Shown piece by piece: positions 1 to 6,139 of a stretch of DNA of 12,013 nucleotides (positions within the stretch are counted from its first letter, which is position 1; each line of letters opens with the position of its first letter). Origin of the DNA: Bacillota bacterium (GTDB lineage Bacteria > Bacillota > Clostridia > Acetivibrionales > DSM-1351); contig JAFABO010000050.1 in NCBI GenBank assembly GCA_023426005.1, positions 1 through 12,013 of the forward strand, given 5' to 3'. A program made the translations under genes and the position numbers. The notes beneath the pieces are model-generated. The model was given only the letters and a program-made list of their open reading frames with translations, did not search any database and was not told the origin of the DNA.

Positions 1-1
1 G

Positions 2-43
2 ATTGCCGAAGGCTTAATGCAAATGCAGGCAGTTCCGGAATAA
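2..43 (+). CDS. C-terminal tail of upstream gene, possibly murF (partial)
   Basis: An open frame enters from the left edge and ends at a TAA at 41-43, giving the last 13 residues IAEGLMQMQAVPE. The stop lies 19 bases before the mraY start, with the mraY ribosome binding site in between, as expected for an operon. In many Firmicutes murF (UDP-MurNAc-tripeptide D-Ala-D-Ala ligase) directly precedes mraY, and a helical tail like this suits a MurF C-terminus. The fragment is too short to identify by its own sequence, so the murF label rests on position only. Confidence 0.45.
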   Translation: MAEGLMQMQAVPE

Positions 44-62
44 TAAACAGGGGGAAGTTCTA

Positions 63-1046
63 TTGCTTACTTTTTCGTTAACATCCGAACATATTATAGC
101 CTTTGCGGCTACCTTTGTTCTATCTATCATTGCAGGTCCCATACTGATTCCCTTCCTTAGAAGGCTGAAGTTCGGACAGACGGTAAGAGATGATGGACCG
201 CAATCGCATTTAAAAAAAACCGGAACACCAACCATCGGTGCTTTGATATTCTTGGTACCTGTAACTGCTGTTGCGCTTTATTACTCTCAGGAGTATCCTG
301 AAATAATACCGATATTGCTTGCTACATTGGGATTTGGAGCGGTTGGCTTTATAGATGACTTTATCAAAGTGGTAAAAAAGCGTAAGGATGGACTGTATGC
401 GGGACAAAAAACCTTTCTGGAGTTGTTGGTATGTGTTTCCTTTGCTTTTTATGTTATCAGGTTTACCGAAGCAGGAAGCTCAATAGTTATTCCTTTCACG
501 GATTTTGTTGTTCAACCCTGGCTGTATTTTTTATTTATAGTAGTATTTATGTACTTCTTTGCCAATGGTGTCAATATTACCGATGGACTTGACGGCCTTT
601 GCGCCGGAGTGACACTTGTAGTAGCAATATTCTTTACAATCGTATCCCTGACCAATAGTGAATGGGGTTATATAAAGATATTTTCAGCAGCTATTGCCGG
701 CGGGTGCCTGGGTTTTCTCGCCTTTAATATACATCCTGCAAAGGTTTTTATGGGTGATACGGGGAGCCTGGCACTGGGAGGAGCTTTAACTTCTATAGTA
801 ATTATGATGAGAATGCCCCTCATCTTCTTTATCATCGGAGGAATATATCTTATTGAAAATATCTCGGTAATACTTCAGGTCGGCTCTTTTAAACTGACCG
901 GAAAAAGGATATTCAAGATGGCTCCCATTCACCATCACTTTGAGTTGATGGGATGGAAGGAAACAAAAGTTGTGACCGTATTTATCATCATAACAGTTTT
1001 ACTCGCTGTTATATCACTCATGGTAGTGGGGGTAGGGACATACTGA
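63..1046 (+). CDS. mraY: Phospho-N-acetylmuramoyl-pentapeptide-transferase (MraY)
   Basis: MraY moves phospho-MurNAc-pentapeptide from UDP onto undecaprenyl phosphate, making lipid I at the inner face of the membrane. The 327-residue protein is hydrophobic throughout, with about ten membrane segments, and has the usual family length. Visible hallmarks are DDGPQSHLKKTGTPTIG (43-59), the Asp pair in GFIDDFIKV (98-99), NGVNITDGLDGL with D174 and D177, the GDTGS loop (231-235) and the MAPIHHHFE histidine cluster (H290-H292). The start is TTG: it has AGGGGGAAG at 49-57 at good spacing and gives a normal N-terminus. It follows the upstream gene by 19 bases and precedes ftsW by about 100, so co-transcription with the dcw cluster is likely. 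Identification is secure. Confidence 0.97.
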   Translation: MLTFSLTSEHIIAFAATFVLSIIAGPILIPFLRRLKFGQTVRDDGPQSHLKKTGTPTIGALIFLVPVTAVALYYSQEYPEIIPILLATLGFGAVGFIDDFIKVVKKRKDGLYAGQKTFLELLVCVSFAFYVIRFTEAGSSIVIPFTDFVVQPWLYFLFIVVFMYFFANGVNITDGLDGLCAGVTLVVAIFFTIVSLTNSEWGYIKIFSAAIAGGCLGFLAFNIHPAKVFMGDTGSLALGGALTSIVIMMRMPLIFFIIGGIYLIENISVILQVGSFKLTGKRIFKMAPIHHHFELMGWKETKVVTVFIIITVLLAVISLMVVGVGTY

Positions 1047-1149
1047 AGCTGCTGACTGGAATTAATTGACGTAAAATTTCATATAATCAAAATATGGTTG
1101 ATTCCGGTATATGCAGGACTATGAAATATGGATGAGGCTGGAGGACTTA

Positions 1150-2268
1150 ATGAAGAACAAAAACAAAAAGCCTTTTGACTTTTGGATATTCGCAGCAGTG
1201 ATATTATTACTTTCATTGGGTACCATAATGGTATTCAGTTCAAGCTATTATTTTTCGGTGAAGGAGGTAGGAAATTCTTTTCTTCTTCTGGTGCCGCAGT
1301 TGCAATATATGGCTTTGAGTATTGTAGTACTGGTGGTTACAATGAACTTTGATTACAGAAAATGGGGTAAAATTTCACCTGTTCTGCTAATGGTAAGTAT
1401 TGGTTTACTCATTTTGGTGCTGATTCCCGGAGTGGGAGTAATAAGAAATGGTGCCCAAAGGTGGCTTGGTGTGGGCACTAAAACAATACAGCCTTCAGAG
1501 CTTGCCAAACTGGCCTTAATAATGTTTCTGGCATTCAGCCTGTCCAAGAGGAAAGATGTTCTGAAGACTTTTACAAGGGGACTGCTCCCTTACCTGGCAT
1601 TAATCGGATTAATAGCCGGACTGGTCATTATTGAACCTCATTTGAGTGGAACTATCATCATTGTATTAACTGCTTTTATAGTGCTGTTCTGCGCCGGCGC
1701 AAAAATATCGCATTTTGTGGCTATGGCCGTACCTGTAGTGCTTGCAGCTGTAGCGGCAGTGCTGGTTGCACCATATAGATTTGACAGGGTAAAAGCCTGG
1801 CTGGATCCCTTTAATGAACTTTACAAAAGGGATGAAAGCTGGCAGATAGTCCAATCTTTGCTTGCAATAGGCTCGGGAGGGATATTCGGAAAGGGATTGG
1901 GCCAGAGCATGCAGAAATACCTCTATATCCCTGAACCATACAATGATTACATTTTCGCTGTTCTGGCAGAAGAGCTTGGATTAGTAGGTTCGTTGGTGGT
2001 AATGCTGCTGTTCCTGGTCTTTATATGGAGGGGAATAAAGGTAGCCATGAATGCCCCCGATACTTTCGGAAGTCTGACGGCCACAGGCATTACTTCGCTG
2101 ATTGGATTGCAGTTCCTGTTTAATGTGGCAGTTGTAACAAATTCCATACCATCCACAGGTATTTCGCTTCCCTTCTTCAGTTATGGAGGAACGTCCCTGC
2201 TGTTTCTGATGTTTGGTGTGGGTATTTTACTTAATATATCCAGGTATTCGAATTATGAGCGTTTCTGA
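1150..2268 (+). CDS. ftsW: FtsW/SpoVE-type peptidoglycan glycosyltransferase (SEDS family)
   Basis: SEDS proteins polymerise lipid II into glycan strands together with a class B PBP; FtsW acts at the division septum and SpoVE in spore cortex synthesis. The ATG at 1150 is chosen because GGAGG at 1140-1144 sits exactly 5 bases ahead; in-frame ATGs at 1111 and 1132 have no such site. The 372-residue product has about ten membrane helices. SEDS signatures are NGAQRWLG (about 101-107), QPSELAK (114-120), EPHLSGT (162-168), SWQIVQSLLAIGSGG (230-244), EPYNDYIFAVLAEELG with the presumed catalytic Asp at 266, and SLPFFSYGGTS (339-349). The sequence cannot separate FtsW from SpoVE; cluster position favours a general division role. 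It lies between mraY and murG with no murD. Confidence 0.94.
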   Translation: MKNKNKKPFDFWIFAAVILLLSLGTIMVFSSSYYFSVKEVGNSFLLLVPQLQYMALSIVVLVVTMNFDYRKWGKISPVLLMVSIGLLILVLIPGVGVIRNGAQRWLGVGTKTIQPSELAKLALIMFLAFSLSKRKDVLKTFTRGLLPYLALIGLIAGLVIIEPHLSGTIIIVLTAFIVLFCAGAKISHFVAMAVPVVLAAVAAVLVAPYRFDRVKAWLDPFNELYKRDESWQIVQSLLAIGSGGIFGKGLGQSMQKYLYIPEPYNDYIFAVLAEELGLVGSLVVMLLFLVFIWRGIKVAMNAPDTFGSLTATGITSLIGLQFLFNVAVVTNSIPSTGISLPFFSYGGTSLLFLMFGVGILLNISRYSNYERF

Positions 2269-2327
2269 GTTTACAGGCCGCTGTATAATCAAAGTATGAC
2301 AGGGGATGGAGAAATAAATTTAACCCA

Positions 2328-2431
2328 TAAAAAAGTATTTGGAAATACTTTTTTAGTGCCCAAAGCGCTCAAGGGCGCTTCGGGTCAATTCATTGAAAGC
2401 AATATAATTGACCGGGTCAAGTAAGTGACCC
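2328..2431. repeat. Cluster of three to four hairpins between ftsW and murG
   Basis: Inverted repeats run almost end to end across this gap. AAAAAAGTATTT (2329-2340) and AAATACTTTTTT (2343-2354) form a near loop-less 13-bp palindrome with the flanking T/A. AAGCGC (2363-2368) pairs with GCGCTT (2375-2380), with CCC/GGG beyond one mismatch. GGTCAATT (2383-2390) pairs with AATTGACC (2406-2413) around a small inner stem ATTG/CAAT. GGGTCA (2414-2419) pairs with TGACCC (2426-2431) and could instead compete with GGGTCA at 2382-2387. The last stem ends 28 bases before the murG start. It could be an attenuator, an mRNA-processing site or a dispersed repeat; the sequence does not decide. A 42-codon frame (2296-2424) crosses it but has no ribosome binding site. 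Confidence 0.6.
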
Positions 2432-2459
2432 TGCACATTATGGGGACATGGAGGTTAAA

Positions 2460-3557
2460 GTGAAGGTATTAATAGCGGGCGGTGGGACAGGAGGACATAT
2501 AAATCCCGGACTTGCAATTGCAAAGTATATCCTTAAAAAAAATCCCACTGCGGAAATTACTTTTGTCGGAACCAAAAAGGGTCTTGAAACCAAACTTGTG
2601 CCAAGGGAGGGCTTTACTCTTGAAACTATAACGGTAAGAGGCTTCAGAAGAAAACTGTCCTTTGATACGGTACTGGCTGTAAAGGAACTTGCCCAGAGCT
2701 TTTTCCAGGCTTCAGGCCTTATAAAAAAAATAAAACCTGATGTTGTAATAGGTACCGGAGGTTATGTCTGCGGACCTGTTCTTTATGTTGCCGCTAAAAA
2801 GGGGATACCGACACTGATACATGAATCAAATGCATTTCCGGGAATTACAAACAGGCTTTTGGAAAAGCATGTCAACTATGTAGCTGTAAGTTTTAAAGAT
2901 GCGGAAAAATTCTTCAAAAATAAAAGTAAGCTTGTCCATACCGGAAACCCCATAAGACAGGAGCTTTTGAACTCCAGCCGGCAGGCTGTATTAAAACAGC
3001 TGGACATAGTTGAGGGCAAGCCTTTGATTGTAGCCATGGGCGGCAGCAGAGGCGCCAGGAAGATAAATGAAACCATTGCGGAGATGCTCAATACTCATTT
3101 TAAAGGTGAGTTTAATCTTATTTTTGCCACCGGTGAGGCTCAGTTCAATGATATTAATCTTTCCATATGTCTTGATGAAAAGTACAAGAAGATGGTAAAG
3201 GTGGTTCCTTATATATATGATGTTGCCGGGGTATATACCGCCAGCGACCTTATGATATGCCGCGCCGGAGCCATAACAATCAGCGAGCTGCAGACCATGG
3301 GAATCCCTTCAATACTTGTTCCGTCACCCTATGTGACGGCCAACCATCAGGAGCATAATGCCCGCTCGCTGGAGAGGGACGGCGGCGCTGTTGTGATTCT
3401 TGAAAGCGAACTGAACGCAGACCTTTTATACAATAAGATTTGCAGCCTCATATCAAACAGGGACATATTGAGCAAAATGGCGGCTGATGCTACGAAAAAC
3501 CGGATCACAGACTCAGTTGAGCAGATATATGCCCTGGTGGAAAAAATAATCAAATAG
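2460..3557 (+). CDS. murG: UDP-GlcNAc: undecaprenyl-PP-MurNAc-pentapeptide GlcNAc transferase (MurG)
   Basis: MurG is the peripheral membrane GT28 enzyme that adds GlcNAc to lipid I, giving lipid II. I place the start at GTG 2460: GGAGG at 2450-2454 lies 5 bases ahead, as in ftsW, and the protein then opens with the typical MKVLIAGGGTGGH. An ATG at 2448 would add four residues without a well-spaced site. The 365-residue product has the glycine loop GGGTGGH (7-13), GTGGYV (98-103), HESNAFPG (121-128), TGNPIRQE (161-168), the second glycine loop GGSRGA (194-199), and the UDP-GlcNAc site RAGAITISE (268-276) with NHQEHNA (295-301). It is the last dcw gene here; an AT-rich hairpin (3614-3631) follows but is a weak terminator. 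Confidence 0.97.
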   Translation: MKVLIAGGGTGGHINPGLAIAKYILKKNPTAEITFVGTKKGLETKLVPREGFTLETITVRGFRRKLSFDTVLAVKELAQSFFQASGLIKKIKPDVVIGTGGYVCGPVLYVAAKKGIPTLIHESNAFPGITNRLLEKHVNYVAVSFKDAEKFFKNKSKLVHTGNPIRQELLNSSRQAVLKQLDIVEGKPLIVAMGGSRGARKINETIAEMLNTHFKGEFNLIFATGEAQFNDINLSICLDEKYKKMVKVVPYIYDVAGVYTASDLMICRAGAITISELQTMGIPSILVPSPYVTANHQEHNARSLERDGGAVVILESELNADLLYNKICSLISNRDILSKMAADATKNRITDSVEQIYALVEKIIK

Positions 3558-3632
3558 CATTTATAAATATTTTGATAAGCAAAGCTACTGAAGTTTACAT
3601 AAATAAAAAACTAAAAATATTTAGATATTTTG

Positions 3633-3662
3633 TAGACATTTGTTGAACACTTATGATATACT
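3633..3662 (+). promoter_or_regulatory. Probable sigma-A promoter of the uracil permease unit
   Basis: TAGACA (3633-3638, 5 of 6 to TTGACA) lies 18 bases before TATACT (3657-3662, 5 of 6 to TATAAT), with a TG at 3654-3655 forming an extended -10. Transcription would begin near 3669, just ahead of the PyrR-type hairpin that starts at 3680. This fits a leader whose first structured element is the regulator binding site. It is inferred from pattern only. Confidence 0.7.
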
Positions 3663-3679
3663 TGTCAGCGGATAAAAAA

Positions 3680-3810
3680 ACTTTTAAATTAGTCCAGAGA
3701 GGCTAGTAAGGTACATAGTACAAGTACGCAAGTACGAAGTACAGGGATAAGTATGCCGTGATTGGATGAAACCCAACCTTGCTGCGCCTGAGAGGCAGTG
3801 AGGTTTTTTT
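3680..3810 (+). promoter_or_regulatory. PyrR-type pyrimidine attenuator in the uracil permease leader
   Basis: The leader contains AGTCCAGAGAGGCT (3691-3704), matching the PyrR-binding RNA element: a short stem AGTC/GGCT with the hexaloop CAGAGA. A lower stem ACTTT/AAGGT (3680-3684 with 3708-3712) closes it across an internal loop. The 3' half, AGGCTAGTAAGGT (3700-3712), can instead pair with ACCTTGCTGCGCCT (3776-3789), the 5' arm of the downstream terminator, giving about 13 pairs with one bulged C. So three exclusive structures are visible: anti-antiterminator, antiterminator and terminator. In known systems PyrR with UMP stabilises the first and so turns expression off when pyrimidines are plentiful. 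The pyrR gene is not in this window. Confidence 0.9.
3775..3810 (+). terminator. Conditional intrinsic terminator of the PyrR attenuator
   Basis: AACCTTGCTGC (3775-3785) pairs with GCAGTGAGGTT (3795-3805) over 11 positions, two of them G-U wobbles, and runs directly into seven T residues (3804-3810). The 5' arm is also the partner of the antiterminator strand at 3700-3712, so termination is expected to depend on PyrR. It lies 44 bases before the permease start. Confidence 0.88.
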
Positions 3811-3854
3811 ATTTCCACCTTTGTTCTATAAAAAAATAATAGGGGGATTTAACT

Positions 3855-5240
3855 ATGAAGTATTCAAGACCCATAATCCAGGTTGAAGAAAAAGTTCCTT
3901 TTCTAAAGGCGCTTCCACTCAGTTTCCAGCATTTGTTTGCAATGTTCAGCGCATCGGTTCTGGTTCCGTTCTTATTTAACAATTATGCAAAAGATCATTT
4001 TCTCAATTCATTAAAGTTAACAGTTGAACAATTAAATGCCGACCAGCTGGCCCAGTACCACAGTATTCAGGTTATTGACCCGGCACTGGTCCTTTTGCTG
4101 AACGGTATAGGTACCTTGATCTACCTTTTAATCTGTAAGGGAAAAGCTCCGGCGTTTCTTGGGTCAAGTTTTGCTTTTCTTTCACCCACCGCTTCAATAA
4201 TACAAGCTTCCTCAAGTTATGCGGACAATTTCGCAAAGGCGTTGGGCGGATACATTATTTGCGGAGCAATTTTTATAATAGTGGCATTTATAATAGGAAA
4301 AGTTGGTACACGCTGGCTGGACATAGTTCTTCCTCCCGCTGCAATGGGACCTATAGTGGCACTGATCGGACTTGAACTGTCAGGTACGGCTGCCGATATG
4401 GCCAAGTTATTCCCGAATGCGGACGGCAACTTTGATACAAAAGGTATTATCATATCGTTGACTACATTGGCAATATTAATAATAGGCAACCTTTGCTTCA
4501 GGGGCTTCCTGTCGGTTATACCCATATTACTGGCCGTAATTGCAGGTTATGGACTGTCTGCAATAATAGGGTATGTAGATTATTCTGTAATTGGAACAAA
4601 AAGCTGGTTTAATATTCCTCAATTTGTCCTGCCGGCCTTTGATGTAAAAGCCATGCTGATACTTGCTCCGGCAGCGCTGGTTGTTCTATCCGAGCATATA
4701 GGGCATCTGTTTGTAACAAGCAATATAGTAGGCAGGGATTTAACAAAAAATCCGGGACTTCACAGATCTTTGATGGGTGATGGTATTTCAACCATGCTGT
4801 CAGGTTTCTGCGGATCATGTCCTACGACCACGTATGGCGAAAATATGGGAGTTATGGCTATTACCAGGGTCTACAGTGTATGGGTCATTGGAGGTGCAGG
4901 AGTCATCTCGATAATAATTGCTTTCTTCGGCAAGCTTTCAGGCGTTATTTCAAGTATACCAGGGCCTGTAATGGGCGGAGTAAGCTTACTGCTTTTCGGA
5001 ACTATTGCTGCATCAGGTATAAGAATGATCGTTGAAGCCAAGATCGACTACAGTAAAGCAAAAAATCTGGTTCTCACGGCATTGGTTTTTGTTATAGGTA
5101 TCAGCGGAATATCCATAAATCTTGGGGAAGATGTTCAGCTTAAGGGAATGGTTCTTGCCACATTGGCAGGTATGGTGCTGAGCCTCATATTCTTCCTGCT
5201 TGAAAAACTGAAGCTGACCAATGACACAGAAGAGGCTTGA
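3855..5240 (+). CDS. uraA: Uracil permease, NCS2 (UraA/PyrP) family
   Basis: This inner-membrane uracil:proton symporter brings uracil in for salvage. The 461-residue protein has the membrane-helix pattern of the NCS2 fold. It carries FQHLFAMFSASVLVP (24-38, the QH pair of TM1) and LSEHIGHLFVTSNIVGRDL (278-296), where E280 and H284 match the uracil and proton-coupling residues E241 and H245 of E. coli UraA. TYGENMGVMAITRVYS (326-341) has E329 matching E290. The loop after TM1 (about 43-75) is rather long. AGGGGG at 3841-3846 precedes the ATG by 8 bases. The gene stands alone between its own promoter plus PyrR attenuator and a strong terminator, so uptake should rise when uridine nucleotides fall. 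The attenuator independently supports the substrate call. Confidence 0.95.
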   Translation: MKYSRPIIQVEEKVPFLKALPLSFQHLFAMFSASVLVPFLFNNYAKDHFLNSLKLTVEQLNADQLAQYHSIQVIDPALVLLLNGIGTLIYLLICKGKAPAFLGSSFAFLSPTASIIQASSSYADNFAKALGGYIICGAIFIIVAFIIGKVGTRWLDIVLPPAAMGPIVALIGLELSGTAADMAKLFPNADGNFDTKGIIISLTTLAILIIGNLCFRGFLSVIPILLAVIAGYGLSAIIGYVDYSVIGTKSWFNIPQFVLPAFDVKAMLILAPAALVVLSEHIGHLFVTSNIVGRDLTKNPGLHRSLMGDGISTMLSGFCGSCPTTTYGENMGVMAITRVYSVWVIGGAGVISIIIAFFGKLSGVISSIPGPVMGGVSLLLFGTIAASGIRMIVEAKIDYSKAKNLVLTALVFVIGISGISINLGEDVQLKGMVLATLAGMVLSLIFFLLEKLKLTNDTEEA

Positions 5241-5279
5241 TAAGCTGATAAAGTAAGAAATAAATATCATTTTTAAATT

Positions 5280-5337
5280 AAAGCTCCTCACAGAAAAGTG
5301 TTATAAAGCCGCTTTTCATACGAGGAGCTTTTAATTT
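5280..5337 (+). terminator. Intrinsic terminator after the uracil permease gene
   Basis: AAAGCTCCTC (5280-5289) pairs perfectly with GAGGAGCTTT (5322-5331), and an inner stem GAAAAGTG (5293-5300) with CGCTTTTC (5310-5317) makes a long two-part hairpin. The T-rich tail TTTTAATTTTT follows at once. It begins 40 bases after the permease stop and closes that transcription unit. Confidence 0.88.
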
Positions 5338-5475
5338 TTACTTTTAAGCTCATAAATTTTGCTGCTTTAATAATGGCCTATCAGGAATATGTGATTATGT
5401 GGATGGCTATTATTATATAAAGTTAATATTCTTTAAGAAAGATTAATGAAATTACATAATTATACATAAAATTAC

Positions 5476-5504
5476 TTGTATTTCTATTTTTTATATATTA
5501 TAGT
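5476..5504 (+). promoter_or_regulatory. Probable promoter of the STAS-like protein gene
   Basis: TTGTAT (5476-5481) is followed after 17 bases by TATAGT (5499-5504, 5 of 6 to consensus), predicting a start near 5511 and a leader of about 40 bases. Just upstream lies an AT-rich patch with TTACATAATT (5452-5461), a 10-mer also present in the inverted repeat at 7185-7228. The rest of the gap from 5338 to 5475 shows no gene. Confidence 0.5.
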
Positions 5505-5552
5505 AATAAATAATTTACTGATATTACAACAATTTACAAGGAGGCGGTACAG

Positions 5553-5915
5553 ATGTTTAAAATGGAAATTGACAGGTTGAAAAAGGTTTTTTTTATTACA
5601 GCTGTCGGATTTTTTTCCATGCAGGAGGGGATGGACTTTATGGTGGAGTATCAGTCCAAGACCTCCACGTTTGATCCAAAGGAGTATACTCTTATTGTTG
5701 ACGGAAGAGAAGTCAAGGCTTCAGCTCAGGATGTGGCTGAACAATTGAAAAACATGATTTTATTATATATGAGCATTCCTTTTAAAAAGAGAATTATCAT
5801 TCAGCAGCAGTCAGCAGTTGCAGCCGGACAGACAAAACGTCTTACAAGAGATATACCGGGAGGTGATACCATTATTTTTGCCGAAACGGTTGAGGAAGCC
5901 AGGTTAAAAATATAA
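5553..5915 (+). CDS. Hypothetical protein with STAS-like (SpoIIAA-like) fold pattern
   Basis: I do not recognise a named family. A near-perfect AAGGAGG at 5538-5544 precedes the ATG, so this is a well-translated real gene. The 120 residues alternate strands and helices: strand 11-18 (KVFFITAV), helix 22-37, strand 45-50 (YTLIVD), helix 57-74, strand 80-85 (RIIIQQ), helix 87-98 and strand 105-110 followed by a short helix. This order and the size resemble STAS domains such as anti-sigma factor antagonists. However, the usual DSSG phosphorylation motif is not evident, and no membrane segment or signal peptide is seen. It appears to be a single-gene unit. A protein-binding or small-ligand regulatory role is a guess from the fold pattern. 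Confidence 0.75.
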   Translation: MFKMEIDRLKKVFFITAVGFFSMQEGMDFMVEYQSKTSTFDPKEYTLIVDGREVKASAQDVAEQLKNMILLYMSIPFKKRIIIQQQSAVAAGQTKRLTRDIPGGDTIIFAETVEEARLKI

Positions 5916-5960
5916 CGGGTATTTTAATAAATAAAGTAACTGAAATACATATCCCTTTCA

Positions 5961-6079
5961 AACTTCAATAAATGGATTGCCTACAAAATACATGCCTGAA
6001 ATTTATACAGCTCATCACGGGTTGTAAGCTGCAATTTTCAGATATATACTTCTAACAGAGCTTTCCATTTATTGAAGTT
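5961..6079. repeat. 119-bp nested inverted repeat in a convergent intergenic gap
   Basis: AACTTCAATAAATGGA (5961-5976) is the perfect reverse complement of TCCATTTATTGAAGTT (6064-6079). Inside, CTGAAA (5996-6001) pairs with TTTCAG (6036-6041), extended by TT/AA across a bulge, and CAGCT (6008-6012) pairs with AGCTG (6027-6031). The element could fold as one long RNA with three nested stems. No reading frame of note crosses it, and T runs typical of terminators are absent. It lies between convergent genes (stops at 5915 and 6140), so it would occur in the 3' regions of both transcripts. Possible identities are a miniature inverted-repeat element, a small structured RNA or a double-sided transcription stop. 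No clear target-site duplication is visible. Confidence 0.6.
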
Positions 6080-6139
6080 GTACCGGCATGCTGCGCTTAT
6101 TGGTAATTCTTGAATCAAAATCGTTTCATTTTGAACAGA

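Noticed and set aside
1066..1087. TTGACG and TATAAT before ftsW as a sigma-A promoter
   Set aside because: The boxes are only 10 bases apart, far from the 16-18 needed, and no other -35 lies at proper distance.
2296..2424. 42-codon open frame between ftsW and murG as a small gene
   Set aside because: It has no ribosome binding site, crosses the hairpin cluster, and its product resembles nothing I recognise; a frame of this length is plausible by chance.
3614..3631. AAAATAT-TTAG-ATATTTT hairpin as a murG terminator
   Set aside because: The stem is made only of A-T pairs and lacks a T run after it, so it would be very weak.
4217..4525. 102-codon minus-strand frame inside the uracil permease gene
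   Set aside because: It is antisense to a well-conserved transporter, has no ribosome site and shows no family resemblance.
5961..6079. Integron attC site
   Set aside because: The ends do not match the RYYYAAC and GTTRRRY core sites and no integrase or cassette array is present.
6115..6134. TCAAAAT-CGTTTC-ATTTTGA hairpin as the KAS III-like gene terminator
   Set aside because: It lies just past the stop and could contribute, but it has only two G-C-type closing pairs at most and no T run on the minus strand.
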